This document shows positions 48,265 through 60,879 of a DNA stretch of 64,000 bases, in pieces (the stretch's first letter is position 1; every line of letters begins with the position of its first letter). Under the pieces are notes generated by a model that worked only from the letters and a program-made list of their open reading frames with translations, did no database searches and was not told the origin of the DNA. The translations under genes and the position numbers were made by a program. Source of the stretch: Tillus elongatus (lineage: Eukaryota > Arthropoda > Insecta > Coleoptera > Cleridae); contig OZ023262.1 of NCBI GenBank assembly GCA_964006375.1, positions 94,521,976-94,585,975 on the forward strand. Direction: 5' to 3'.

Positions 48265-49225
48265 TATCAACTTCAAAAAATTGTCGATTGGGTTGAGGTC
48301 TGGCGAATATCCAGGCCAGTCGAGCACTTTGGTTGTCAGAGAAAAATTTTGTGACAGTGTTTGCCTGGTGACAGAGTACCGAGTCGTGCATGGTGCTTAT
48401 TAGGGAACCACTCCTTGACCTGAGGAAACATTTTTATTTGCAGCACTTGCAAATACTACTCCTGTCTCATAGTTCCTTCGATGATGTACAGGCGATCAGT
48501 TCCTTAACTGTTGATGATGGACCACACCGTGATACTAATAGGGTGCCTCACCGTCCTTAAGATGCATTCGTCCATGTATTTTTCCCTGGTCTTCTGCTCA
48601 CAAAGTCAGATTTCTCCATGAGGATCTGCACGGTCGATTCGTCCGAAAATCAGACCTGGAATATTTTGTCATTTCAAAATTCAGGACAAACTGTTAAATT
48701 GCAAGAGGCACAGGAGGAATCATAATGTTATCTACCTGCTTCCAATCACCAACTGTCGAATCCTTGTAGTCTTTTTTCTCCATGACTGCGGCGAGCAGCG
48801 GTTTTTTGTTTTTGCAGGTCGACACGCTGAAAACTCCAGATCCTTTATTTGCCGACAAGCTGTCATTGGTGAAAGGTTGACACCAGACTCTTGTATTACT
48901 TTTGCTGGAATCATGCAAGGCTGCTTTCTGTTTGCCAAGAGAATGTCGCGTATTTTTTGCTCATACCGTGGTCTTGTCAATTTTCTTCGACCACATTTTC
49001 ATTTCCGCCGTGGGGCCAAATCCAAATTTTTATTAAGTTTTTTTTTATGTGGTCCACTGTTGCCCTGGAAAGCTTAATAATGGATGCTAACTTTCTGTTG
49101 GAGTGATCAGTGTTTATTATTAAAGTTTTTATCTCTGCTGTTTTGTTTACTGAGATGTCTTTGGTTTTCCCATCATAAATAAGTTTTTGTTTCCACACAA
49201 TTGATGTAAAAAAACACGAAATCCA
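48265..49225 (-). pseudogene. Tc1-like transposase remnant
   Basis: Order on the minus strand: TKDISVNKTAEIKTLIINTD and RKLASIIKLSRATVDHIKKN (paired-like first helix-turn-helix), RYEQKIRDILLANRKQPCM, IQESGVNLSPMTACRQIKDL (second helix-turn-helix), then FSDESTVQILMEKSDFVSRR (first catalytic Asp), then STMHDSVLCHQANTVTKFF where MQDGAPCHTA is usual, so the second Asp region is degraded, and LAWIFARPQPN for the final LDWPGNSPDLNP. Many stops. It lies in the 8-kb intron of the Ig-domain gene. Confidence 0.84.
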
Positions 49226-49389
49226 AGATATGATATGTTTAATTCAGATAAAAATATAGCACGATAATAAAAAAGTCGATAGAGATCGTTAAAACTGTCT
49301 AGAACGTCTATTAACTCACTACACGATAAGAATAATCGTGAGCGCACTTTTTTTTCAATTTTAACAACACACCACGAGGGCTTACAGCC

Positions 49390-52300
49390 TAAATACTATC
49401 GTACCGTGGGTGTTGACAAGGAGGAAATAGGAAACTTGTTAATTCTGGGCTTGAAGGTTTGGAGGTTCGGGGGAGAAGGAAAAACATGTGCCGGCAAGGA
49501 ATTCCACAACTTGGAAGTTTTCGGGACAAACAAGCGGGCATAACAAGATGTTCTATGTCTGGTGACCTGGACAGTAAAAGGGTGCATTCGCTCTATTCCC
49601 CTGGTAGATATGTTAGGGGCAGCAGGTGGAGGAACTATGGAAGAAAGCTCCTTTGAGCAGTGCCCGTGTAGATATCTATAATAGAGAAAGAGGTCACCAA
49701 CGGCGAGTCGGTGGATAGCAGCCTTTGGGTGAGGGTACGGTCACCGATGAGACGTATATCTCTCTTCTGAATGAAGTCCAGGATAGCGAGTGTAGAAGCG
49801 GCAGCAGCACCCCAGATGTGGGAGCAGTATTCGAGGTTTGGTCTTATTTGTGAAGTATATAAGGTATAGAGATTAGTTGGTTAAAAGTGTTAGCGAGCCC
49901 GGAAGAGGAAACCTAATTTCTTAGCGGCCGCTTCTGCAATTGATGTGACATGTTGGTGCCAATTGAGATTTCGATCCACAGAAATGCCAACAAGTGAAAA
50001 GGACTCATTACTTTGAATAACTTGGTTGTTCACTGTGATGGGTCTAGGGCTGGTGTATCTCTATGAGAAAGAAAGCAAGACTGTGATTTGGTGGGGTTAA
50101 ATTGTACAAGGTTTCTACTTCCCTAGTCTAATATTTTTTGGAGATCTACCGAGACAGAACTCTCCATGAGTCTGCGATCCTCATCTAGTTGGGCTAAAGA
50201 GAGAGGCTTAGAAAATTGTATATTTGTGTGGAGGGTGCTGTCGTCCGCCTAACTGTGAACTGGGTTAGATGTGCTAGAGAGAAGGTCATTGATGTGGAGA
50301 AGAAAGAAAGTAGGGGCTAAAGCCGAAACTTGAGGAACTCCTGCATTAACTGGATACAGTTTAGAGGAATGTCCATCCACGGCAACAGAGATGCTCCGGT
50401 TGGAGAGGAAATTTGCTGTCCAGGTACAGAGTTTTGTGGTGGGCCACAGGCCGGAAGTTTATTAAGCAGTGCTGCGTACCAGACCTGGTCGAATGCTTTG
50501 GATATGTCTAGAGCGACAATCTGATATCCACCGTGTAGTTCCATAGACTTGTTCCAAGAATGGGTGACAAAGGAAAGGAGGTCGGCAGTTGATCTGCGCT
50601 GACGGAAACCATACTGCCTGTCGTGGATTAGACTGTGTTTTTCAAGACATTTAAGTAATTCGGTGTTTATATACTTTTCCACCACTTTAGAGACGACTGA
50701 AAGGAGAGAAGTAGGCCTGTAGTTGCTAGGAAGCGCTTTGGATCATTTCTTGGGGACGGGTTGTACTCGAGCAGTTTTTGAGTTACTAGGGAATCTGCCT
50801 CTATTGTAAGACATCCGAAACAGACGAGTCAGGACAGGAGCAAGTTCTGGTGCGCATTTTTTGAGAAAAATTGCTGGGATCTCGTCAAGGACAGAGGCTT
50901 TCCTGGTATTAAGAGAAGAGAGCATCTTTCGTACCTTTTTAGTTTTGAAAATGATATCCGTCATTTTATGCGCGACATTGGGGACTGTTGGTGATTGAAC
51001 ATTTGAAGGTTGGTTGAGAGTAGAATTTCTGGCGAACAACGAGGCAAAAAGTTCAGCCTTGCCCAGGGCGGTAGAAACAATTTCATCCCCTGAGACAAGT
51101 GGTGAAAACGTGCTCTTGCAGAAATTATTCCCAATAGATTTAGCAAGAGTCCAGAAGGGTTTGCTGCCGCTGGAGCTTAAGAGGACTTTGTTTTTGATGT
51201 GGTTAATAAACGAGTTTTTTGCCTCAGAAAGAATGCGGACATAGCGGTTTCTTGCGGTCTTAAATGCTTGACGGTTTTCTTGACTGGGATTGTGTAGAAG
51301 CGTTTTGTGAGCTTTGACTTTTCAAGTCTGGCCTTGTCACAGGATTTAGAGAACCAGGGCTTTTGCGTGTCTGCAAAGGTTTTCTGTGTACGTGGAGTAA
51401 ATAATTCCATGCCGGCTTGGATAATTTCGGTGACGTTTTGGGAGATATCAGAGTGGTCAGGATGGGAGAAGCAGACAGATGCCCATGGAAATAAGGAAAA
51501 GTAATTTTGCATTTCCTCCCAGTTCGCGACGTTGTAGTGTCAAACGATACGTGGGTGTGATGACTGTGTGGCCTCGGGTTGCATTACGCAGGAAGCAGTG
51601 ACAATGCCGTGGTCTGAGCGACCAAGGAGGGCGGTGACTGATATCTTATAGCATTCAGGTTTTGTGGTAAGAAGGAGATCCAAGGGATTTGAGCTGTGTG
51701 ATAGGATGCGCGGAAAGTAAGTAGGTTTCTGAACCATATTGGCTAAAGAATTGCTGACTGCAAAGCCATCCGCTGCTCTTCCTTGGGGATCGGTTTTTGA
51801 AGATCCTAGCCATTCGTTATTACGAACCTTGAAGTCACCAAGAATAGTGACCTCGGAGGAAGGATATTCAAAAATCAGATGGTCGGTTTTTTCAGAAAGG
51901 TAGTCAAAGAGCTGGACAAAGTTGGTGTCAGAAGGTGACCGGTAAATGCACCAGATGAATTTAGTCGCAGCCCTAAGAGATAGTTTTATCCATAGTATGT
52001 CTTTTCTTCTAGCTTTTAAATTGGGGAGTCTGGTGCAGGGTAGATTGCTACGGACGTAAGCGCACACGCCTACATGCAATATAAAGGAAGTAAGGAGCTC
52101 ATACCCCGGGAAATTAAGGTGATTAGTGGCTGTTTTGGCACTGATTTGGGTTTCGGTGGGGAAGAGAAGTTGGGGGCCTGGAGAAAATGGAGGACGGAGT
52201 TCAGGTTAGAATTTAGGCCACATATATTCGAGAAGGATATGATAAATTTTGATGCTGGCGCCCCCTGTACACCCCTCTCCCGGAGATCCAAATGGAGGGG

Positions 52301-52540
52301 TATTTTATCTCCGGAATCTTTTGTACAAGGATGAGCCATTATCGTTTTTGCTTATAAGGGAAACCGACTCATACACCAGGACCGGAAAGGTCCGTTGGGA
52401 CTTCACCAGCCCCTTGATGTAAGGGGTGGTACCTCCTCGGGAGTGAAAAAATCCTTTACTATCACGTAAAGGAAAAGTCCACTTCCACCTACCATATTGC
52501 AAGTATACCACACCAGTCAACTATCAAAGAGCTGACCAGC
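49390..52540 (-). pseudogene. jockey/CR1-like LINE, nearly full-length ORF2, multiple breaks
   Basis: Endonuclease: FIISFSNICGLNSNLNSV (start), VTILGDFKVRNNEWLGSS (GDFN motif), GRSDHGIV (catalytic SDH). Linker: WFSKSCDKARLEKSKLTKRF and STNLQMFNHQQSP. RT: RKASVLDEIPAIFLKKCAPE, YGFRQRRSTADLLSFV, IVALDISKAFDQVW (motif A), NAGVPQVSALAPTFFLLHIN (motif B), then ADDST whose preceding Tyr codon has become TAG. Thumb and tail: FTVQVTRHRTSCYARLF, TSKLWNSLPAHVFPSPPNL. Frame breaks are spread through it. The ORF1 (gag-like) protein is not clear; 52100-52540 may be its end or 5' UTR. Same family as 14054-15053. It lies antisense to nothing: host exon and LINE share the minus strand. Confidence 0.87.
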
Positions 52541-52975
52541 TCTAGAACTTGCACTACGTGACTCGTAAGCTGAGGACAACAGCACTGAGACAATATAGCG
52601 TCTGAGTTAAGTGACGCCACGTCAACAGCGTTGCCAGTCTATTGTCTGAAATTAAATAGAGTGTAACAACACAATAAAATAGATACAAGCATCTCAATTT
52701 TTGAATCTGAAATAAAAACCATTTTTACACGAATTGTGCCATTGCCAAGGTTGCCCTAATAATATGATGAATAAATATTCCAAGTATCTACATACAAATA
52801 GGTTTAAACGTTAAAAAGATAATACAATCTTACTAGACATATTTAGGGAAAGCATTGCTTTCGTGGATCGCACGCCCCTGACATACACTGATAGCACACT
52901 GAAGAAACTAGGAAAGTTTCGTTAGGTATTTACTACATAACAGTATAATTGTTGCAATATGCTATTTGAACTTAC

Positions 52976-53104
52976 ATTGTACTTTTAGCTGAACCCGCTT
53001 GCTTATTGAGGGAGGAACTCCATTTGATGCTATGCACAAATAGACTGCCATGTGTAATCTGCTTACTTTTGTGATGAACAAAACCTCCCCATCCACGACG
53101 TTAA
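52976..53104 (-). CDS. lachesin/DIP-like Ig-domain gene, exon ending an Ig domain
   Basis: On the minus strand the acceptor is a long T-rich tract ending TTTCTTTCAG and the donor is GTAAGT. The exon encodes NVVDGEVLFITKVSRLH, MAVYLCIASNGVPPSISK and RVQLKVQ. YLCIASNGVPPSxSKR is the signature of the second Ig domain of insect DIP/lachesin proteins: Tyr and the second disulfide Cys of the fold, then a conserved turn. Relatives read HMGAYLC; here Gly-Ala is Ala-Val, a small change that may be real or a sequencing difference. The exon begins with two bases of a split codon and ends with one base (T), which joins TT at 44905 to give Phe. The first half of this Ig domain must be at higher coordinates, outside the window or unrecognised. 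Confidence 0.88.
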
Positions 53105-53372
53105 CTGAAAGAAAAAAAACAGTAAAAAAGGTGAATTTTTTATAATTCAAAGGCAAAAAAACGAAAACAGAGCGAACATTATCATGTTCAAGATACGACA
53201 AAGAGAAAGAGTGTGTTGAAAATATGGCTAATGTAGCATCTCATCTTCTAGTAAATAATAATTAATAAATATAAAGCAATAAAAACATGTTATCGGAATT
53301 TCCGAATATAAGCAAGTCTGGACGCACAAGACCATTATGGTAAGGATCATAGAAATAAACTACTTGTTTTAC

Positions 53373-53379
<7 letters not shown>

Positions 53380-53413
<34 letters not shown>
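53380..53413. repeat. short (TA)n array
   Basis: About 17 TA units. 53105-53379 is intron without a recognised feature. Confidence 0.9.
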
Positions 53414-53416
<3 letters not shown>

Positions 53417-53589
53417 ATGTTCAATTGCATTGCGTGTGCACTGTGCGTAATTATGAATTTAAATTTAAAAAGACTGGGGCAGCAAGTGAGCTATGGTAAC
53501 GAACACAGTATCATGCCATTTATTCATAATGCGTATTTATGGCTGATAAGTAAACCTAAATGGTATGATAACCAAGGTCGTATTCATTG

Positions 53590-53591
<2 letters not shown>

Positions 53592-53680
<89 letters not shown>
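53592..53680. repeat. (TA)n array
   Basis: Pure TA array directly left of a mariner remnant. Confidence 0.97.
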
Positions 53681-53682
<2 letters not shown>

Positions 53683-53769
53683 GATTGAAAGTCATTTAAA
53701 GCGTGGAAAACATAAACTCTATTCAAAACAACAATTAAAAGATAACGAATAAGATAAGATATTTCCTGT

Positions 53770-54575
53770 AAATAAAATATACAATTTGTTCGATGCGAGA
53801 TATCCGGACAGACATATCAGCCAATCCACTGTGAGTGAAATCGAGAAGAAATGCAGAAAAACTGGACAGGTTAAACACATGAAAAGTGCATGGAGTCCTA
53901 AAGAAAATTAATAAAGATGTAAAATATGATATTTTATTAATTGTGGGGTTAAAAAAATAAAATTTCCCAGCGATCCATCCTTACAAAATACCGCTGCTGC
54001 ATGAACTTAATGAAGATGACCCTGACCGATGAATTCATTTTTCTGAAATAATGCAGGATTTATGCCACCCTAATCCGTACTTTCTTCGCAAAATTATTTT
54101 TTCGGACGAAGCAACATGCTGTTAAATGGATCAGCGAATAAACAAAATTACAGGTATTGGACTAGAGAGAATCCTCACTGGATAGCCGAAGCACATTCAC
54201 AACACCCTCGTAAAGTTAGCGTGTGGGTAAGAATAGTCCGCGATAGAATCGTCGGTCCTTTCTTCGTCGACGAAACTCGCTGGGTAGCGATATCATAGGT
54301 TTCTAAGGAATGTTCCTGCTCTTGCTGCAGGTTTTCGAGATAAAGATGATCATGATTTTCCCAGTCAGTGAAACGGTGCACCTCCGCACTTTGCAGGTCC
54401 TGTTCGCGAGCTTTTAAATGACTGGTTTCCTGGCAAGTACAACAAACCAAATAACCTAGGAGATTTGAAAAATAGAATTAGGCATGAAATGAGTCGAAAT
54501 AGCCCCGACGTCGTTCGCAATGTACAAGAGGAATGTGCCAACAGATTTTATTATTATCAAAAAGTCGGTTGATTG
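53770..54575 (+). pseudogene. mariner-like transposase (fifth family), heavily decayed
   Basis: Pieces in order: NLFDARYPDRHISQSTVSEI and CRKTGQVKH (first helix-turn-helix), a gap, then IIFSDEATC (first Asp), NKQNYRYWTRENPHWIAEAH, KVSVWVRIVRDRIVGPFFVD, a damaged second Asp region reading NGAPPHFAGPVREL (Asp replaced by Asn), then LGDLKNRIRHEM and SPDVVRNVQEECANRFYYYQ. The stretch that should carry SPDLTPLDFFLWG is deleted. The NPHW motif and VSVWxGI order resemble family A, but the sequence is distinct. Confidence 0.78.
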
Positions 54576-54888
54576 CATTTAGAACATCACATTTAAAGGA
54601 AACCACACTTTAATTTGTTTAATAGCTGCCTTTATCTTTTGGTTGTTGTTATGAATAGTGTATATGTTTTCTATTTTTAAAATCATTTTTGTTCGAAAAT
54701 CTTGCAATGCCAGGAAGGTGCAATTGGAAAAAATCTCAATGACGTCATATTTGAAAAGCAGGAAAGGGAGAAACGTAAATTTTATGGAAACATGTGTATT
54801 TCTGAAAGTTAGAGTTGACGGATCCGAGCAATTCATCACAGCAAAAATAGCTCAAATTTTAATAAAATAAGTTCATAATTTTGCCGCT

Positions 54889-55019
<131 letters not shown>

Positions 55020-55075
55020 CGTATATTTACATACACTTTATTTGTTTGCTGTACTTTTTGTGATATTTTATTGGT

Positions 55076-55116
55076 TTACGTGGACTGCAGTTTCCAACCG
55101 TTCATCATCAGCACGC
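55076..55116 (-). ncRNA. hammerhead ribozyme-like motif, Penelope-like element 1
   Basis: On the minus strand: helix I strand GCGTG, core CTGATGA, a short helix II (TGA/TTG with two wobble pairs), core GAAAC, loop TGCA, GTC, helix I strand CACGT. Helix I pairs over five positions (four Watson-Crick plus one G-T). Helix III is two base pairs closed by four bases, the minimal form reported for retroelement type I hammerheads. Predicted self-cleavage is after GTC (55083 side). It lies downstream of, and in sense with, the GIY-YIG end of the element. Confidence 0.72.
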
Positions 55117-55289
55117 TACTAACTGTGATCGCTCCTGTGCGATCTACGTCTGAGATTGTACGTGGCGCCTGCGCGTTGAGCTTCTATTGGTCGGTGGACT
55201 GTTCTCTGATTGGTGGTGCCTCAGGACTGTGTCGTGCGTATCGGTCTCCTGTCTTGATCACTGTAGTTTGATAATTTGTCTATTTGTAT

Positions 55290-57090
55290 GGCCTTTATTA
55301 AGTTTTGTTTAAATATTTGTACTTGGATTTGTTCTGGCATTAACTGTTTCTTATTGTTTGTTTGTTGAATATGGTATTGATAGATTTCTATTTTTGTGGT
55401 CTTTAATATGTTTCATTAGTTGTAATTTGATGATATCTGGTTTTTGGTGTTTTGTGTTGCGAATGTGTGTAGCTACGTTTGATTTGTAGATAGATATGTG
55501 GATTTTATCGAATGCTGTTACATGTTCCTTGAATCTTGTTTCTATTGATTTTTTTGTGATTCCTATATATTTTTAATGCATACTTTACATTATACATGTG
55601 GGTTGTGTTCTCGTTTTTTATTTATTTTGTTTATATTTTGTTATTGGTTTGGTAGCTCATTTTTAAGTCATATTGTTTGAGTGTTTGTGTTATTTTTTTG
55701 ATGCGGTGGTTATAAGTGAATATTGTGTATTTTTTGTTTGTTTCTGGTGTCTTGTTTTCGGTTTTGTTGATTTGTATTACTAGCTTTTCTAATGTTTTCT
55801 TGTTGTATACATTTCTTTTTGCTATTTGCATTATGACGTTGTACCCCTTTTCTCGTTCGTCATTATGGAGTGGTATATTTAGCATGCTGTTTATTAAGTA
55901 TCTGTATGCGGCCATTTTGTGTGTGTGTGCGGGTGTATTGAGTGTTTAGGTATAGTGATGTCTGTTTGTGTAGGTTTTCTGTATATTTTGTAGTCAATCT
56001 GGTTTTCTTTTCTGATAATGTTAATTCTGGGAAGTTTATGGTGTTGTTTGATTCTTTTTATATTGTAAATTTTATGTTGCTGTTGCTTTGGTTTATTTTT
56101 TCGAGGATATGGTCTATGTTGGTTTTTTGAATGTCGTATATTATTAATATATCATCGACGTATCTTATCCATTTGATGTTTGGGTCTGTTTCTTTTATGA
56201 TGGTTTTGATTTTTTCTTCTAACTGTTGTATGTATATTTCTGCCATGATACTTGAGAGTGGAGATCCCATTGGTAGTCCGTCTTCTTGGATCTAGTATTA
56301 TCCGTTGAACTCAAAGTAATTTTGTTTTAATCTGATGTTTAATATTTCGTTGATTTGCTGTTTTTTGTTATTTTGCATTCTATTTTTGATTATATTTAAG
56401 GTTTCGTTAATTGGTATTGTGGTGTACATATTTTTTGTGTCGAATGAGGCGAGTCTTGTGTTTTTGTTTATCTTTATGTTTTCTAATTTATGCACTAGTT
56501 CTATGGAGTTTTTTATGTTAAAATTGTTTTCTAGTTGTATTTCTTGTTTTAGTACTTGGTCTAGTTCTTTTGCTGTTTTGTATGAAGGTGCATCTTTGAA
56601 GTTGATGAGTGGTCCTATTGGGTATCCCGTTTTGTGTATTTTTATTATTCCTGCCATTGGTGGTGCTTTAGGGTTGTTGTCATACAAATATGTTGTTTTT
56701 TGGTTGAATATTGTCTTGTGTTTTTTTTATGATGTTTAATATTGGATTTTAGAATTTTTGCGTTGGGTTTTTGTTCAGTTTCTTGCAATTATTTGTTGAG
56801 ATGAAAGTGTTTGTTTTTCTGAATAGTCGTGGGTTCTTATTGCTATTAGTGCGTCGCTTTTTTCTATTTTTGCTATTGTTATGTTGTTATATGTCATTTT
56901 GTTTCTTGTTTGTTTGATCATTTTTTTATGTGTATGGTTTTTTGATTTATTCGTGTCAATAATTATGTTTATTTCCGTTGCTAGTTGGTTTTTTATTGCG
57001 TGTTGTGTGTCTACTATTATGTTCCCTATTGTAGATTTTTTGTATCTGAAAAGTTGGTTTTTATGGTGTATTTATGGTGTCATTTAGTTG
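55290..57090 (-). pseudogene. Penelope-like element 1: RT plus GIY-YIG remnant
   Basis: Minus strand. N-terminal part: NIIVDTQHAIKNQLATEINI, TIAKIEKSDALIAIRT. RT: GIIKIHKTGYPIGPLINF, APSYKTAKELDQVL, LASFDTKNMYTTIPI (motif A), EDGLPMGSPLSSIMAEIYI (motif B), KWIRYVDDILIIY (motif C, YVDD). Connection: IYRKPTQTDITIP and MAAYRYLINSMLNIPL. Endonuclease remnant in another frame: IYIGITKKSIETRFKEH, RNTKHQKPDIIKL. The GIY strand itself is damaged. Breaks: TAA and TAG in one frame just before EDGLPMG (about 56280-56290), plus shifts between 55915 and 56058 and in the GIY-YIG part. PLEs copy RNA into DNA at a nick made by GIY-YIG. Confidence 0.86.
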
Positions 57091-57248
57091 TCGTTGAACA
57101 TTCCCAAAATTGTTAGAGATGGACACCTTTTAGATAAGTTAATAAAGACAGTTGAAACACCTCGTCCGGCGATAAAAATACAATACACTTCAGAACTTGC
57201 CTGCGACTAGTTCCCCTCTCGGTTCCGTCTCTTTACCTAAGTAGTTAG

Positions 57249-57345
57249 AATTTTTCATCCTCTGATGACGCTAACTTGGTCAGTGAAACTATCGTCAGGT
57301 CTTTTAAAATGTGTTGTGGTGATTTCGGTTCTTCAAATGTACTTA
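57249..57345 (+). ncRNA. hammerhead ribozyme-like motif, solo Penelope terminus
   Basis: Core CTGATGA at 57262-57268, helix II GCTAAC/GTCAGT with one mismatch, GAAAC at 57285-57289, loop TATC, GTC at 57294-57296. Helix I: CCT/AGG next to the core and an outer ATTTT/AAAAT. The following bases (TGTGTTGTGGTGATTTCGG) match the terminal repeat of Penelope-like element 2, so this is an isolated terminus of that subfamily next to element 1. 57346-57890 has no recognised feature. Confidence 0.66.
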
Positions 57346-57889
57346 TCTATAATGCATTCATAATAAAAATGTCAAGTGGCCCGAAAATTATTTAATGTCA
57401 TCAGGAAGGAAGCAGGTAGATAATAAAAGTTAACGTGTAATTTCTGTCCCTGGTAAATGTCGATTCCTAATTCGGTTATAAATTGTATCACTTTTATGGT
57501 TACTACACTTCTGAACTACTTAAACTTGTTTAAGCACCTTCTCTTATGACCATCGGACGCAACTATTTACTTCAGAATTTCATTTCTTAACACAGGTACA
57601 TTGTACACTGTTTTTAAAAACTTGAAACCACATTAAGTCAACGTTCGTTAATGAAACACCCGGTATGTTATGACCTCATTATCTTTTGGATTGAATAACC
57701 TTTCCAGTGACCTATCAAGTCCCTATACCGACCCTTTCTAGTTGTGATTAAATTTAAGATTTTTGTTGAAATTAAATTCACGTAAATATTTTTCGTGTTT
57801 GGCATGGTAGCCTATTGAAATGAGGGCTACTGGCATTAGTATCTACTGCAGTATCTGTAACAACTGTTGTTACAGTAGGTAACAAACTG

Positions 57890-58025
57890 TCTTTTAGTGA
57901 ATTTTTATTTTAAAAAATTCACTAATAGAAAGGTATCGATGTTGAGATTTTGCAAAATTTTTTGCAGATGAGCGCGAACTAGGACCCCTAGAACCCATAT
58001 CCGGGGTCAGTTTCAATTTTTATAT

Positions 58026-58117
<92 letters not shown>

Positions 58118-58550
58118 CCGTCTGATAACTCAAACAATAATTAACAGATTTCGATAAAACTTGGCAAGTGGCTTTCTTTTATTAATGGCTTGGATGAGTT
58201 CGTTAGCCCGAAAAATCGGACGGGGGTTTCCGGAAAAATTTTGAGTTTTCTTTCGTAAAATTTTTTTTCTCCGAAAGTAACAAATATGTTTTAATGAAAT
58301 TTACTACATGCCTTGGGAGACATCTTACTAAGTACTGAAATCCAACTTTCTAAGTTTATAAAAAATTGAGTTATTAAAATTTTAAATTTTCTTTTGAAAT
58401 TTTTTTCCGAAAATTACAAAGTTATTTTAATGAAATTTGGTAGCTATCATGCGTTAGGAGAGACCTTACTACACACCAACATTAAACTCTCTAAGTTTAT
58501 ATAAAATTGAGTTATTCAAATTTGAAGCATTTAATATGAAGTTTTTACCA
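57890..58550. repeat. dispersed-family copy with central (TA)n
   Basis: Starts with the stem-loop TTTTAGTGAATTTT / AAAATTCACTAAT, then GAAAGGTATCGATGTTGAG, TGAGCGCGAACTAGGACCCC, ATCCGGGGTCAGTTTCAATT, TA array 58027-58110, then CCGTCTGATAACTCAAACAA, TTCGTTAGCCCGAAAAATCG. Two similar inner blocks each end CTCTAAGTTTATA. The right terminus is degraded. 58551-58983 has no gene. Confidence 0.85.
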
Positions 58551-58983
58551 CAGCAATCGTAGAAACAACGAGACGATTTTCACGTCTTTAATATCAGAAT
58601 CACATGAGAGGATAGGCAGTGGCATGTTTAAACCTAATGTTGTACATGCTAGTTTGTTATTCTGCAGATGATGTTTTAAATATATGGTGAATGTAACAGA
58701 ATAGTTGCGACAACAGTTCGAACATTTAACAACAGATTCATTTATTTGGCTTCAGTGAATAGAACAAATTCAGAATAATTAAAAGTAAGTCGTCAAGTCA
58801 TGGAATAATACTGACACGACGCGTTGTTAAACGTTTCAAAATTGAAGACAATGAAATGAATGAAATTATAGTTCTTGCATCTTTTGAAGCATGTCTACAA
58901 AGTTCGTTAAGAAGTAGGTCTCAAGATTTGGGTTTATCTATCTGGGCAATACACAGAATATTGAGAAAGCACAATATGCATAA

Positions 58984-59684
<701 letters not shown>

Positions 59685-60187
59685 TATTACTTTTTTTGCG
59701 GTTATAGAGTGCTGCAAAATATGTACATGCCCAGTAGGTACCCTTCAATTGAATTCTGAGCATCATGGGAAACTATGGAAACTATTCAAATACAGATCTT
59801 CTAACCTGTTTTATTTGCAGGGAGAATGAGGTAAGATACCAGCAAGAACTTGTTGATTATTCAATGAAATATATCCTCTTTTACCCAGAATGATCGTAAG
59901 AAAATTTAAAAGAATGGAGTTAAATTTTATACTCTATGGAAATAAGAGCACTGTAAAAAGCCACAATATACCAACGTATGTGTTGTTGTATTATATGGCT
60001 TTGGTTTCCAGAACATTCGCACATTTGTTCCCGCTTCTCGGTTTGGATGCCACCTGTACAGTTTTTTTTTCTGTTTGTTTTTTAATGCAATAGAAATTTT
60101 AGTTTACATTTTGATACTTTTTACATATTTACATACAATAATATTTTTTCTTTTTTTTTTAATGTAACATATATTGATTTAAGTACA

Positions 60188-60327
60188 CTTGGAGAACACC
60201 CAAATCTCCACAACACATATTTCAGAGACCTTACGATCGTTTCGTTGACCAAGTCAACATCTTCAGAGGAAGAAAAATTCTAACATAAAAAACTAGATCC
60301 CGTATATTTATATCGCGTCAAGGAAAA
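60188..60327. repeat. Penelope-like element 2, left 140-bp terminal inverted repeat
   Basis: Starts ACACTTGGAGAACACCCAAA and ends TTTATATCGCGTCA. It matches 62092-62233 in inverse with a single mismatch seen by eye. Confidence 0.92.
60215..60281 (-). ncRNA. hammerhead ribozyme-like motif in the left terminal repeat
   Basis: Minus strand, same sense as the element's reading frame: CTGAAGA (60260-60266), helix II GTTGAC/GTCAAC with loop TTG and one bulged T, GAAAC (60239-60243), loop GATC, GTA (60232-60234), helix I CCT/AGG. CTGAAGA is the allowed CTGANGA form and GTA an allowed NUH cleavage triplet. Confidence 0.68.
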
Positions 60328-60879
60328 CGAACTAGTCCGAAGGAAAGTTGTCGTCCAAGAACGATCGTTTGTTTATTGCGCAGTGAAACAGGTCGGAGAC
60401 CTGCTTTAATCTTTTGGTCGACAAATTTATGACCCTTATCTAATATAGGTTTAAAAAGGACCGGCGTTCTTTAAAGAAACAGCACGTTTCCTTTCGATCT
60501 AGAAATTTACTATGTGGGTATTGGTTTATGCCGATAAAGACATCTGGTTAGATAAACAACATAAACTCAAACTATCTCTTTTAAAAATAGAAAACTAAAA
60601 CCCAGATGTCTGTCTCACCGTGTTACCTTTAAAAAAGGAAAAATACTACACAAAATCTATATATTGATTTTAATTCTACGTAAAAATATTTATATTGACT
60701 ACATAGATACAAAAACTGAACAGGTATTTAAATCAAGACAAACATAGTGATTAGTATATGTATAAACCGGTCGAGTTATTGACAATAATTTATTATTCTA
60801 CCAGACAAATTATGAGTATTTAAGCGGTCAAATGCAAAGAGCAAACAATGGGCTAGAAATTACAGGTGCCGCACGATTT

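Noticed and set aside
55716..57087. Plus-strand hydrophobic frames rich in Phe, Leu and Ile that look like membrane proteins
   Set aside because: They are the antisense of the Lys/Asn-rich Penelope-like RT on the minus strand.
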